Source of the DNA: CBFDCQ01 sp965603355
GTDB taxonomy: Bacteria; Hydrogenedentota; CAZGCA01; CBFDCQ01
Direction: 5' to 3'
DNA: 64,000 nt
Assembly: GCA_965603355.1 (NCBI GenBank)
Contig: CBFDCQ010000008.1
Span: 1 to 64,000 of the forward strand
Shown: positions 17,571 through 26,042 of the stretch, in pieces
How positions within the stretch are numbered: position 1 is the first letter of the stretch
Layout of the letters: each line of letters begins with the position of its first letter
Notes under the pieces: generated by a model
What the model saw: the letters and a program-made list of their open reading frames with translations, nothing else
Database searches by the model: none
What the model was told of the DNA's origin: nothing
Translations under genes and position numbers: made by a program

Positions 17571-17966
17571 ATGCGGTTGCACATCTCGTTGGACGACGGC
17601 GTGCCGATCTATCTTCAAATCGTGAACCAGATCAAGTACCTGGTGGCTTCCGGACGTCTGGGCCCGGGCGATGAGCTGCCTCCTATTCGTGTGCTTGCCG
17701 AACAGCTTCTTATCAATCCGAACACGGTGGCGCGCGCTTACAGGGAGCTTGAGACGGCCGGTATACTGACCAAGCGGCGCGGCGCCGGCACGTATGTCTC
17801 GGACAAGGGGTCTCCGCTGACTCGGCGGGAGCGTGCCCGCATCCTCGAGGGCCGCGCGGACGCGCTGCTGGTTGAGGCGCAGCAGTTGAATTTCGATCTT
17901 GAAGAGCTCACCCAGCTCATCCGGAAACGCGCTCAGCAGTTCACGAAGGAGGACCGGAAACGATGA
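17571..17966 (+). CDS. GntR family transcriptional regulator, YtrA subfamily
   Basis: 131 residues: a winged helix-turn-helix (VPIYLQIVNQIKYLVASGRL, then LPPIRVLAEQLLINPNTVARAYRELETAGIL and the wing RRGAGTYVSD) followed by only a short C-terminal tail of about 45 residues. That is the YtrA layout, which usually dimerises through the tail and represses an adjacent ABC transporter operon. It overlaps the ATPase gene by 4 bases (ATGA), so the two are coupled. GATAGGAGAG precedes the ATG. The palindrome overlapping its promoter is a likely binding site. Inducer unknown. Confidence 0.93.
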   Translation: MRLHISLDDGVPIYLQIVNQIKYLVASGRLGPGDELPPIRVLAEQLLINPNTVARAYRELETAGILTKRRGAGTYVSDKGSPLTRRERARILEGRADALLVEAQQLNFDLEELTQLIRKRAQQFTKEDRKR

Positions 17967-18883
17967 GCAGCAGCGATAAGTCAGAGCATCCTGTGCAGGT
18001 TGAGGGACTCACTCGGCGTTTTGGGAAGACCGTTGCGCTGGACAATGTAGATCTCGCAGTGCGGCGTGGGTTGGTCTTCGGGCTCGTGGGCGAGAACGGT
18101 GCCGGCAAGACGACGCTTATCAAACACCTTCTGGGTCTGCTGAAGCCGCAGACGGGCAAAGTGCGCGTGTTCGGTCTCGACCCGATAGAGAAGCCTGAGG
18201 AGGTGCTCGGCGAGATAGGCTACCTGTCGGAGAACCGCGATCTGCCGACCTGGATGCGTGTGCGCGAGTTGATGCTTTACACGCAGGCTTTCTACCCCAA
18301 GTGGGACGAGGCGTTCGCTGAGGATCTGCGGGAGACTTTCGAGCTTGACCCGTCGGCAAGGATCAGGAGCCTGAGCCGTGGTCAGCGCGCGAAGGCGGGA
18401 CTGTTGGTTGCGCTGGCGCACCGGCCGGCCTTGCTTCTGCTCGACGAGCCGTCTTCCGGCCTTGATCCGGTGGTACGCCGCGATATCCTGACAGCGATCA
18501 TACGCACCGTAGCGGAGGAGGGACGGACGGTGCTGTTCTCGTCGCACCTGCTCGACGAGGTGGAACGCGTTGCCGATCACGTGGCGATGATTCACAAGGG
18601 CAAGATAACCTTGTCGGCGCCGCTGGATGAGATTAAGGAACGGCACTGCCGAATCACGCTTCGATTCTCGGAGTCGCGGACTGCGCCGCCCGAGTTGGCG
18701 GGCGCGCTGTGGTGGGAAGGCCGGGGGCAGGAGTGGACGGCGGTATGCGACGGTCGCTTGGACGCTCTCAAGCAGCAAGCGGCCGAGATGAGCGCCGAGG
18801 TGGTGGAGGAAGGCGTTCCGACACTTGAGGAGATCTTTGTGGGACGCGTCAAAACCGGGCGAGCCGCGTCGAGGGAGGTCTGA
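17963..18883 (+). CDS. ABC transporter ATP-binding protein
   Basis: 306 residues with Walker A GENGAGKTTL, Q-loop region (GYLSENRDLP), ABC signature LSRGQRAKAGL, Walker B LLLLDEPSSGLD and the switch histidine in FSSHLLDE. The C-terminal 75 residues carry the regulatory extension common in CcmA/NatA-type exporters. In YtrA-linked operons this ATPase pairs with a multi-pass permease, here the next gene, 3 bp downstream. The likely role is export of, or defence against, a small molecule such as a peptide or a membrane-active compound; the substrate is unknown. Confidence 0.93.
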   Translation: MSSSDKSEHPVQVEGLTRRFGKTVALDNVDLAVRRGLVFGLVGENGAGKTTLIKHLLGLLKPQTGKVRVFGLDPIEKPEEVLGEIGYLSENRDLPTWMRVRELMLYTQAFYPKWDEAFAEDLRETFELDPSARIRSLSRGQRAKAGLLVALAHRPALLLLDEPSSGLDPVVRRDILTAIIRTVAEEGRTVLFSSHLLDEVERVADHVAMIHKGKITLSAPLDEIKERHCRITLRFSESRTAPPELAGALWWEGRGQEWTAVCDGRLDALKQQAAEMSAEVVEEGVPTLEEIFVGRVKTGRAASREV

Positions 18884-18886
18884 CGG

Positions 18887-20521
18887 ATGCGTTCACCTGT
18901 TCAGGCGCTGCTCTGGGAGCAGTGGCGGCGACTCCGCTGGCCGATGGTGTTCGCTCTTGTCCTCATGATGTCCGCTTTCATGCTGCATAACACCCCCAGC
19001 AAAAGGTTAGCGCTCATTGACGATCCGGACCTCGTGATGAGTTGCTTTATGATGATTCTGTGCATCGGTGTCTTTGTCGCATTTCTACTATGTTCGCACT
19101 CGGAGGCGAATGATTTACGACTCACGTTGCCGTCGCGTTTTTACACGCTGCCGGTGAAGACGCACGTGCTGGTGAACTGCGAGCTGCTTTTCCGGGTAGT
19201 TGCCGTAGGTTTGCTCAGTTTCACTATGGTTGGCACACGCTATTTGCTATTCCACGATTTGCTATTCTACGATGAGTTCTTCATGGACGCGAGTCTGGTG
19301 TGGAAAGTGCCTTTGTTTCTTATGTGTTTGTTGGCGTTCCTTCAGGGAGTCTGCTTGTGCCCGAAAGGGCCGTGGCTTCTGGCGGCGGTTGTGTCAGTCG
19401 CGCTGCTCCTGACACGGACCTGGCGGATCATTGCCGGGCCGCTCTTCGACGTGAACTGGGAAGCCACCAACTTATTTGCGATCGGGATACTGGCTTTGTT
19501 CGCGGGCGCGGGATACGTGATCGCGCTCGGCGGTGTCAGGCTTGACCGCTGCGGGGCTTGGATGGGTATCCGAAAACGTCTTGGGCAGATCCTGCGCGTG
19601 GGTACGGGGCGCCAGAAACGTTTCTCCTCGCCGGCACATGCCCAACTGTGGTTCGAGTGGAGGAGGAAAGCTAAGTATGTTCCCATGGTGGCGATAGCTT
19701 CTGCAACGCTATGGTTCCTTGTCTACAGGTACCTGCTGTTTCATGAGTTGTCGGCCGGGAGAATCGCTGCGTGGGAGAGTGCTAGGGAAGAGATGTTGAT
19801 CCTGATCGTCGGTGGAGGTTTATTCGTATGCCCTCTGGTGGCGGCGTTCGTTGTGGGAATGCTCATTCCCGCTCAGGACCATCGCGATCACACCTCCGGT
19901 TTCTCGTGCTTCATCATGACCAGGCCGATGCGCACGAAAGAGTTGGCTACCGCCCGGTTGAAGATGGGTGCGCTCAGCCTGGGGTTGACATACGTGTTCG
20001 TCTCTCTGATTCTGATGGTGCTTCTTGGATTGCCGGCGTTCCTGCAGGCGCTGAAGTTCTCCTGGGATGAGCTCGTGCAGGCGGGCACTCCCGAGCAGCC
20101 CTTTCTGCCGATCGTTATGGTTTTGGGGAGCTTTGCGCTGGCGTGGACGCTGCTGTGGTTGAGTTTGCCCCTATTGGGCGCACTGTTACTGTATGGCGTG
20201 ATTGTCTGGGTGGTATCCATGCTGCCCCCGATCGGTGGCGCGAGCGTCCTGTGGTGGGTACCGGCGATTCTTCTGGTTGGAGTAGCCGCGCTTGTCCGTA
20301 TGGCCGGTCGGCGCACGCTGCTCACGGTGCGCGATCTCCCCGTCGTTGCGGTCCTGGGGCTCATCAGCGCCTGTGTCATGCTCGTGTTGTTGTGGGCTTC
20401 AGATTGGCCCTCCCATGAGCTGGGTCCTGCGGGCGTGGCATCGCGCGTAGCTGTCTCGTTGATTCCTGCTGTTGCATTCATCTGGGAGCCGCTGAAATTG
20501 CACTGGTTCCGCCACCGTTGA
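18887..20521 (+). CDS. ABC transporter permease-like membrane protein
   Basis: 544 residues, strongly hydrophobic with roughly 12 membrane segments arranged as two similar halves. An arginine/lysine-rich cytoplasmic loop lies near residue 230-265. No recognisable ABC2 signature, but it follows the ATPase by 3 bases, and its size and topology fit a fused pair of six-helix permease units. A conserved-looking segment SGFSCFIMTRPMRTKELATARLK resembles a coupling loop. Probably membrane partner of the upstream ATPase. Confidence 0.75.
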   Translation: MRSPVQALLWEQWRRLRWPMVFALVLMMSAFMLHNTPSKRLALIDDPDLVMSCFMMILCIGVFVAFLLCSHSEANDLRLTLPSRFYTLPVKTHVLVNCELLFRVVAVGLLSFTMVGTRYLLFHDLLFYDEFFMDASLVWKVPLFLMCLLAFLQGVCLCPKGPWLLAAVVSVALLLTRTWRIIAGPLFDVNWEATNLFAIGILALFAGAGYVIALGGVRLDRCGAWMGIRKRLGQILRVGTGRQKRFSSPAHAQLWFEWRRKAKYVPMVAIASATLWFLVYRYLLFHELSAGRIAAWESAREEMLILIVGGGLFVCPLVAAFVVGMLIPAQDHRDHTSGFSCFIMTRPMRTKELATARLKMGALSLGLTYVFVSLILMVLLGLPAFLQALKFSWDELVQAGTPEQPFLPIVMVLGSFALAWTLLWLSLPLLGALLLYGVIVWVVSMLPPIGGASVLWWVPAILLVGVAALVRMAGRRTLLTVRDLPVVAVLGLISACVMLVLLWASDWPSHELGPAGVASRVAVSLIPAVAFIWEPLKLHWFRHR

Positions 20522-20765
20522 GCCGTACCGTCACATAGAAGCTCTATTTACTGGCCTGTCTTTTGCCTGTCCCAATACTCCTCAATGGCGAGACTCCACG
20601 TAAGGAGAAAGAGGAAATGCCTGAGCTGATCCTTAGGGTACAGTTTCTTGACAAAATTGGAGAGGCGATTTATACTCTTTCGAAAGGGTGGGGGGAAGAT
20701 CCAGTACAATATCCTATTGCGGTCGGCCGGATATAGACGAATAATCCCGTAAAGGAGCAGGGTCT
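20522..20765. other. Intergenic region with promoter
   Basis: 244 bases; holds the promoter at 20648-20676. No gene seen. Confidence 0.6.
20648..20676 (+). promoter_or_regulatory. Sigma70-type promoter for the DUF1015-hflX-nudix run
   Basis: TTGACA, 17 bases, TATACT, about 90 bases before the DUF1015 start codon. Confidence 0.7.
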
Positions 20766-22082
20766 GTGGCGGGAGTCAAGCCGTTTAGAGGAGTAAGGTA
20801 CAATCCTGAAGTCGTGAGCGACCTGTCGCTGGTGACGACGCCGCCTTTTGACGTCATTTCCCCTGACCAGAAACGCGCCTACCACGAGCGTCATCCGAAA
20901 AATGTCATACGGTTGAATCTCGGCGAGAGTGTGCCCGGGGATGACGAGAAGAACAACTGGTACAAGCGGGCATCGGACTATCTGAACGGGTGGCTCGAGG
21001 AAGGTACGCTGGTGCAGGATGAGGAAGAGTCGTTCTACCTGTTGAGGCGTGACTATGTCGGCAGGTGGGGGGGTGTGCATGTCAGGCACGGGTTCAGCGC
21101 GCTGGTGAGGATCGAGGACCCGGAAAAGCGCCTGATTTTGGGCCATGAGCTGACGTTCGATGACGTGATCGTGGACAGGCTGAGGCTGATCGAGGCCACG
21201 CGAGCGAACGTGTGTCCGATATTTGCTCTTTACTCGGACCCGGATGGCGAGGTTATCAGCGCGATCAAGTCGAGCGTCCGGGAACCGCTGGCGACCATGT
21301 CGCTGGAGGACGGTTCGCTGGATACGTTGTGGCGCTGCGCGGACGCGGAGATGTTCCGTTTCGTCGGCGAGAAGATTAAGGACAAGGTCATCTTCATCGC
21401 GGACGGGCACCATCGTTACGCCACGTCGCGGCTGTACCGCAACGAGATGCGTCGTGACGATGGAAAGAACACGGGTTCGGAACCGTACGATTATGTGTTG
21501 ATGACACTGGTGGCGCTCGAGGACGAGGGGTTGGCGATATACCCGCCGCACCGTCTTATCAGCGGGTTGCGCAACTTCGACGGAGCGGCTTTCCTGGACG
21601 AGCTGGAGGAGTATTTCGACGTTGTCCCCGTGGTTCACCATGGAACGTTGTCGGAGCAGGTAGATAACCTGGTACGGCTGATGGATGGCAATGTGGGGAA
21701 GGAGCGGAGTTTCGGTGTGCTGCTGAAGGACACGGCACCGCGGCTTCTCATGCTGAAGCATGAAATAGACGCTCATCCTTGGTTCAGCTCGATCCGCGAC
21801 AGCGTGCGGAACGAACTCGACGTTCCAATCCTTCACAGGCTGGTAATTGAGGGTATGCTCGACGTCAGCGCCACGTGCGACAGGCATGTGCGGTACAACC
21901 CGGACGAGCAGGACGCAGCCGAGCTTGTCCAGTCGGGTGAGGTACAGGTGGCTCTTCTTATTAACCCGCCGACACGTGAAGACGTACAACGGGTCTCTCA
22001 TGGCGGCGAGCTTATGCCTCACAAATCGACCTACTTCTATCCCAAACTCCTGACCGGTCTCGTGATGAACAAGATGTACTGA
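20766..22082 (+). CDS. DUF1015 family protein
   Basis: 438 residues, typical length for this widespread but uncharacterised family (sometimes annotated as HTH-like or phosphatase-like without proof). Family blocks present: VKPFRGVRYNP near the start, TTPPFDVISPDQKRAY, VIRLNLGE, FIADGHHRYATSRLYR in the middle and the Gly/His-rich ADGHHRYAT core, which looks like a phosphate- or metal-binding site. The start is GTG with AAAGGAG 8 bases upstream. It is followed after 55 bp by hflX, in the same direction. Function unknown; probably cytoplasmic, with no signal peptide or membrane segments. Confidence 0.88.
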   Translation: MAGVKPFRGVRYNPEVVSDLSLVTTPPFDVISPDQKRAYHERHPKNVIRLNLGESVPGDDEKNNWYKRASDYLNGWLEEGTLVQDEEESFYLLRRDYVGRWGGVHVRHGFSALVRIEDPEKRLILGHELTFDDVIVDRLRLIEATRANVCPIFALYSDPDGEVISAIKSSVREPLATMSLEDGSLDTLWRCADAEMFRFVGEKIKDKVIFIADGHHRYATSRLYRNEMRRDDGKNTGSEPYDYVLMTLVALEDEGLAIYPPHRLISGLRNFDGAAFLDELEEYFDVVPVVHHGTLSEQVDNLVRLMDGNVGKERSFGVLLKDTAPRLLMLKHEIDAHPWFSSIRDSVRNELDVPILHRLVIEGMLDVSATCDRHVRYNPDEQDAAELVQSGEVQVALLINPPTREDVQRVSHGGELMPHKSTYFYPKLLTGLVMNKMY

Positions 22083-22137
22083 GACTTCCGGTGAACTCCG
22101 CGCCGTCACGGCGAGAAAGGTTGGTGGAACGGCTTAC

Positions 22138-23406
22138 GTGAGAGTATCGGTGGAGAGAGAAAGCAGGGAAACGGCAATACTCGTGGGGCTCGTGACGCCG
22201 CGGGAAAGCGCTTTCGACGTCGAGGACTCGCTTGACGAGCTGCAGGAGCTGGCGCGGACCGCAGGGGCCGTCACGGTGCATCGCGAGATACAGAATCGCC
22301 GTCCCGAACCCAGATACCTGATCGGCAAGGGTAAAGCCGAGCACGTAGCGGCGCTGGTTGAAGCGCTGGAAGCCGATCTCGTCGTATTCGATACGGACCT
22401 CACCGCCGCGCAGGTGCGCAATCTCGAGAAGTTGTTCGGCGTCAAGGTAATCGACCGCACCGAGCTAATCCTGGACATTTTTTCGCAACACGCCGAGTCC
22501 CGCGAGGGCAAGATTCAGATCGAGCTCGCCCAGTTGAACTATCTGCTCCCGCGACTGATCGGCAAGGGTGTGGAGATGTCGCGGTTAGGCGGCGGGATAG
22601 GCACGCGGGGTCCCGGCGAGAAACAGCTCGAGTATGACCGCAGACGCATACGCGGGCGCATCACAAGGCTGAACAAGGACCTGGCTGCGGTCAAACGCAG
22701 CCGGGCCGAGCAGAGGAAGAAGCGCAAGCGCGACGTTGCGGCTTCGATCGCGATAGTAGGGTACACTAATGCAGGCAAGTCGTCGCTGCTAAACGCGTTA
22801 GCGTCGGCGGACGCGCACGTCGAGGCGGCGCTTTTTGCCACGCTCGACCCGCGCACGCGGCGTGTCACTCTGCCGGACGGGCTCGAGGTGGTGTTCAGCG
22901 ATACGGTGGGTTTCATAAAGAAGCTCCCGCACACGCTCGTCGCGGCGTTTCGGGCGACGTTGGAGGAGGTGGTCCAGGCGGATATCCTCCTTCTGGCCGC
23001 CGATGCCGGCCACCCGCTGATGGAGCAGCAGATCGGTACGGTCAAGGGTGTGCTGGCGGAGCTCGGGGCGGCTGAAAAACCTATCATCACGGTGTATAAC
23101 AAACGTGACAAGATAGAAGATGCTGGTTTGCGCGAACGCCTCGAACGGAGGGGCCCGGACAGTGTGGTGATATCCGCGCTGCACGATACGGATTTTGGGA
23201 GGCTCCTCGAGCTGATTATGGCGAAGCTCAGACCGTTGCGGCGGGAGATGACGCTCGCCATTCCGCAGGACGAGACCCAGCTCATTGGCGAGATTCACCG
23301 CCACGGAGAGGTTCTCGAGCAGCAGTACAAGGATACCGTCGTGGTCATGAAGGCGCGCGTTGACCGTCACCTGGCGGCGAGACTGGAGGGATATAGCAAG
23401 CGATGA
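22138..23406 (+). CDS. hflX: GTPase HflX
   Basis: 422 residues. The HflX-specific N-terminal domain (NRRPEPRYLIGKGKAEHVA, VVFDTDLTAAQVRNLE, VIDRTELILDIFSQHA) and the linker GGIGTRGPGEKQLEYDRRRI precede the Obg-type G domain with G1 GYTNAGKSSLLN, G2 ATLDPRTR, G3 DTVGFI and G4 NKRDK. HflX binds 50S and 70S ribosomes and splits stalled 70S, especially under heat stress. The start is GTG with a poor ribosome-binding site, so a GTG a few codons later is possible. The stop overlaps the Nudix ATG (CGATGA), giving translational coupling. Confidence 0.95.
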   Translation: MRVSVERESRETAILVGLVTPRESAFDVEDSLDELQELARTAGAVTVHREIQNRRPEPRYLIGKGKAEHVAALVEALEADLVVFDTDLTAAQVRNLEKLFGVKVIDRTELILDIFSQHAESREGKIQIELAQLNYLLPRLIGKGVEMSRLGGGIGTRGPGEKQLEYDRRRIRGRITRLNKDLAAVKRSRAEQRKKRKRDVAASIAIVGYTNAGKSSLLNALASADAHVEAALFATLDPRTRRVTLPDGLEVVFSDTVGFIKKLPHTLVAAFRATLEEVVQADILLLAADAGHPLMEQQIGTVKGVLAELGAAEKPIITVYNKRDKIEDAGLRERLERRGPDSVVISALHDTDFGRLLELIMAKLRPLRREMTLAIPQDETQLIGEIHRHGEVLEQQYKDTVVVMKARVDRHLAARLEGYSKR

Positions 23407-23867
23407 AGAAACCGGATGCGCGGGAGGTGAAATACCCAAGGCTTAGAGTTTCGGCCATCATAATCGAGGATGAGAGGATTCTGCTGGTGCGCCACGAGAA
23501 GTACGGCAGAAGTTACTGGGTTCTGCCGGGCGGTGGCATGGATTTCGGCGAGACTCTCGAGGAAGCCACCGTGCGCGAGCTGAAAGAGGAGACGAATCTC
23601 GACATAACGGTTGATAAACTGGTTTTCGTGGACGATATCCTTCCCAGAGATCTCCATCGTCATGTGGTCGACGTGTACTTCACCGGGAACGTGGTCGGCG
23701 GGGACCTGGAGGTAGGAGACGATTCACATATGCATGAAGTACGGTTCTTCCCGCTCGACGAATTCCGCGATCTGCAGTTCGAGCCGGACATCGTTGACCG
23801 AATCGTCGATGCGTACCGACAGGGTTTTCCCAATTCCGCCGACTATCTAGGGAACGTGTGGGAGTAG
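23403..23867 (+). CDS. Nudix hydrolase
   Basis: 154 residues. The Nudix box GGGMDFGETLEEATVRELKE plus ETNLDI has every consensus position of GX5EX7REUXEEXGU except the final Gly (Asn here). The domain hydrolyses nucleoside diphosphates linked to another moiety; the substrate cannot be told from the sequence. A hydrophobic strand IIIEDERILLVRHEK precedes the box as usual. Coupled to hflX by a 4-base overlap. A cluster of hairpin repeats follows. Confidence 0.9.
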   Translation: MKKPDAREVKYPRLRVSAIIIEDERILLVRHEKYGRSYWVLPGGGMDFGETLEEATVRELKEETNLDITVDKLVFVDDILPRDLHRHVVDVYFTGNVVGGDLEVGDDSHMHEVRFFPLDEFRDLQFEPDIVDRIVDAYRQGFPNSADYLGNVWE

Positions 23868-24067
23868 AACGGGGAGTCGGTTTGCCCCATCCAGGTAGGG
23901 CGGGCATCTTGCCCGCCATCGGCCCACCCGAAAGACAACAACGTAAGGGCGAGGCATGCCTCGCCCGCGTTGGCAGACAGGAATGTCTGCCCCACCGCCC
24001 CTCTGATGGGGCCGCAATCATCCGTGTGGGCGGTTCGCGAACCGCCCCTACGTCGCGGCTGGCGGAA
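23868..24067. repeat. Cluster of four different hairpin repeats
   Basis: Four GC-rich palindromes lie within 150 bases: 23899-23917 (GGCGGGCA/TGCCCGCC), 23947-23966 (GGGCGAGGCATGCCTCGCCC), 23972-23991 (GGCAGACA/TGTCTGCC) and 24028-24047 (GGGCGGTTCGCGAACCGCCC). Several carry flanking GTAGG or CCTAC. It lies between convergent genes, so one or more may also end transcription, though no T-run follows. Confidence 0.85.
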
Positions 24068-25114
24068 TCAGGAGCGGTTGATTGTGCGGTCTTCGGTGAC
24101 GATGATGTCGACCGGGAGGTCGTGTGGTTCTGCGGGGATCGAGTCGTAAATCTGGACTTCGTAGGCGAGGGCGATCCTTTTTCCGCGAAATGCCGCGAGG
24201 AACCTGTCGTAGTACCCGCCGCCGTACCCTATTCTGTGGCACGCCGTGTCGAAAGCGATTCCAGGCACAATGGCGACGTCGGTTTCAGCAGGTTGGACCG
24301 GCCTTAGACACTGTTCTCTCGGCTCGAGTATGTCGAAGGTGGACGGTTCGAGCTCGTCAAGGCTCTTGAGTTCCGACCAGACCATCTCACGTGTTGACGG
24401 GACGGCCACGGGCACGGCCACCGTTTTGTTCTTTTCGAGCGCGCCGCGGATCAGAGGCATCGTATCAACCTCGTTGTCTTTCGAAGACACGTATGTCAGT
24501 ATGGTGCGGGCAGACTCGAACTCGGAGAGCGATCTCAGTCGTTGGAGTATCGCATCGCTTTTGTGTGCAACATGTTCCGGCGTTAACGCGCGTCGTGTCG
24601 CGAGGGCGCTGGCCCGTATTGCGCGCTTGAGCTCTTTGACCGTGATATGCGCCCGGATGGTATCGCCCGGTTTGATCTCGCCGCCGGACAGCACCATGCC
24701 GAATATACCCTCGCGCGGCATGATGCAGTCGCCAACGAGCTTGCGTATCTCGCATGCGGCATGACACGCCTTGCCGATTTGCGATACCTGGAGCTCCACG
24801 GTGTTGATGGTAAGCCGCGTTCCGACGGGCAGTGTATACAGGCCTATGCCGCGCGTGGTGATGTTCTCGGCGAAGTCGCCGGGGGAAAGCTCAAAACCTG
24901 ATGCGCGCATCTTGTCTATGCTCTCCTCCGCGAGCAGGCTGACTTGACGGTGCGCCATACCGGCGTGCGCGTCACCTTCAATACCGTGTTCCTGCAGGAG
25001 GGTGATGACCTCCACGGGATGCTTCCTGACACCTTTCTCGCTACTCACGCAGACCGCAACCACGGTCCCGCACAGATCAAGATTATCCCGCATATCACTT
25101 GCTTGAGTATGCAT
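24068..25114 (-). CDS. Fusion of a MOSC domain and 5-formyltetrahydrofolate cyclo-ligase
   Basis: About 348 residues. Numbering from the alternative start at 25126, residues 20-160 are a stand-alone-type MOSC domain (GIEGDAHAG, HRQVSLLAEE, SPGDFAENI, then the cysteine region IGKACHAACEIRKLVGDCIM followed by PREGIF). MOSC domains bind sulfur or molybdenum cofactor-linked groups. Residues about 165-352 are 5-formyl-THF cyclo-ligase, which converts 5-formyl-THF plus ATP to methenyl-THF; its IGYGGGYYDRFL block (299-310) and early RRALTPEHVAHKSDAI block are clear. The reading frame is continuous across the joint. I prefer the ATG at 25114, which has GAAGGA 5 bases upstream. No molybdopterin gene is adjacent. 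Confidence 0.88.
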   Translation of the reverse strand: MHTQASDMRDNLDLCGTVVAVCVSSEKGVRKHPVEVITLLQEHGIEGDAHAGMAHRQVSLLAEESIDKMRASGFELSPGDFAENITTRGIGLYTLPVGTRLTINTVELQVSQIGKACHAACEIRKLVGDCIMPREGIFGMVLSGGEIKPGDTIRAHITVKELKRAIRASALATRRALTPEHVAHKSDAILQRLRSLSEFESARTILTYVSSKDNEVDTMPLIRGALEKNKTVAVPVAVPSTREMVWSELKSLDELEPSTFDILEPREQCLRPVQPAETDVAIVPGIAFDTACHRIGYGGGYYDRFLAAFRGKRIALAYEVQIYDSIPAEPHDLPVDIIVTEDRTINRS

Positions 25115-25126
25115 ATCGTCCTTCAT

Positions 25127-25294
25127 CCCTTTCAGCCTGCTTCAGCAGGCGGTTCTTTGCACCCCGCCGAGGCGGGCTAAACGTCACGGAACGTTTCAGC
25201 GATATCATTAAGTGAAGGCCGTCCAAGTTCGTCTTGCCTCTTCGCGGCGGCGCCCAATGCAGGTACTACCGCGGGCATTCTCGGTCAAGCGATA
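25127..25294. repeat. Intergenic hairpins
   Basis: Two perfect small hairpins: GCCTGC-TTCA-GCAGGC at 25135-25150 and CCCGCC-GA-GGCGGG at 25163-25176. They lie between two minus-strand genes and may end transcription of the upstream dtxR-type gene. No T-run is obvious. Confidence 0.55.
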
Positions 25295-26035
25295 TCACAC
25301 GTTCGGTCCGCAGTTGGGCCCTCGCCGCCGTCGTCGTCGCGGGAACCGCTCGGGCGTATTATTCTGCGCGACGGTATTGTTTGCATCCGGCACTCTCTGG
25401 ACATGCACGCAGCGCGCTATTAGCTCGTCCATAGCGAGTTGGGTCTCCCCGACGCGCACCACGAGCGACGGTTGGCGCTGGTGCATTGTGACGACGGCTC
25501 CCGGGACGAGACCGAAGGAGGCGATCTTGTCGAGCCGGTCGTGTTTCTTTGTCTCGACGTACATCACGCGCCCTTTCGCTCCCGGAGGAAGCTTGTCGAG
25601 GGTTAGCACTATAGGTTGCAGCTCACTCCTGTCACGTTTACAGCATTCGCCGGGGGGGATCGGCATACCGTGCGGGCATGTGGTGGGGTGGCCGAGCAGA
25701 GTACAGATACTCTCGGTGACTTCCGGGCTAAGAATATGCTCGAACTCGCACGCCTGAGCCTCGAGCACTTCGTCTCTAACCGAGAGCACGTCGGCGAGCA
25801 GCCGTTCGGCCAGCCTGTGGCAGCGAAGGAGCTCCCCCGCCTTCTGTTCCCCTTCGCCCGTGAACGCGACTGAGCCTTCGGCAATCGTTACGAGTCCTGC
25901 GCGTTCCATCTCTCGGAGGGTAGCCTCGAGTTCTTGTCCGCTTTCCTTGGACAGTGACTCGATTGTCACTTCATCGCCGCGTTCCCTCTGCATCCAGGCA
26001 AGTTCCAGGATTTCGTCGAAATTGGTTGCATCCAT
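25295..26035 (-). CDS. DtxR/MntR family metal-dependent regulator with C-terminal FeoA (SH3-like) domain
   Basis: About 246 residues. An N-terminal winged helix precedes the dimerisation/metal-binding domain, with the blocks HRLAERLLADVL and ACEFEHILSPEVTESICTLL leading into the conserved GHPTTCPHGMPIP. A FeoA-like SH3 domain follows (LPPGAKGRVMYVE to ELIARCVHVQ). These regulators bind Fe(II) or Mn(II) and repress metal uptake genes. The tail is unusually basic (RRRRRRG). The ATG at 26035 starts just after the cytochrome gene stop at 26043. It is last in the signalling/redox run and next to a haem protein, which fits control of iron. No transporter is adjacent. Confidence 0.9.
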   Translation of the reverse strand: MDATNFDEILELAWMQRERGDEVTIESLSKESGQELEATLREMERAGLVTIAEGSVAFTGEGEQKAGELLRCHRLAERLLADVLSVRDEVLEAQACEFEHILSPEVTESICTLLGHPTTCPHGMPIPPGECCKRDRSELQPIVLTLDKLPPGAKGRVMYVETKKHDRLDKIASFGLVPGAVVTMHQRQPSLVVRVGETQLAMDELIARCVHVQRVPDANNTVAQNNTPERFPRRRRRRGPNCGPNV

Positions 26036-26042
26036 GGTGATC

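Noticed and set aside
20522..20765. Possible CRISPR or RNA gene in the gaps
   Set aside because: I looked for regular direct repeats with spacers and for tRNA-like T-loop/acceptor patterns in this and the other gaps and found none; the tandem array at 48060 has no spacers.
20670..22109. 479-codon antisense frame over the DUF1015 gene
   Set aside because: Shadow of a well-supported gene; composition rich in Arg, His and Val with no motif.
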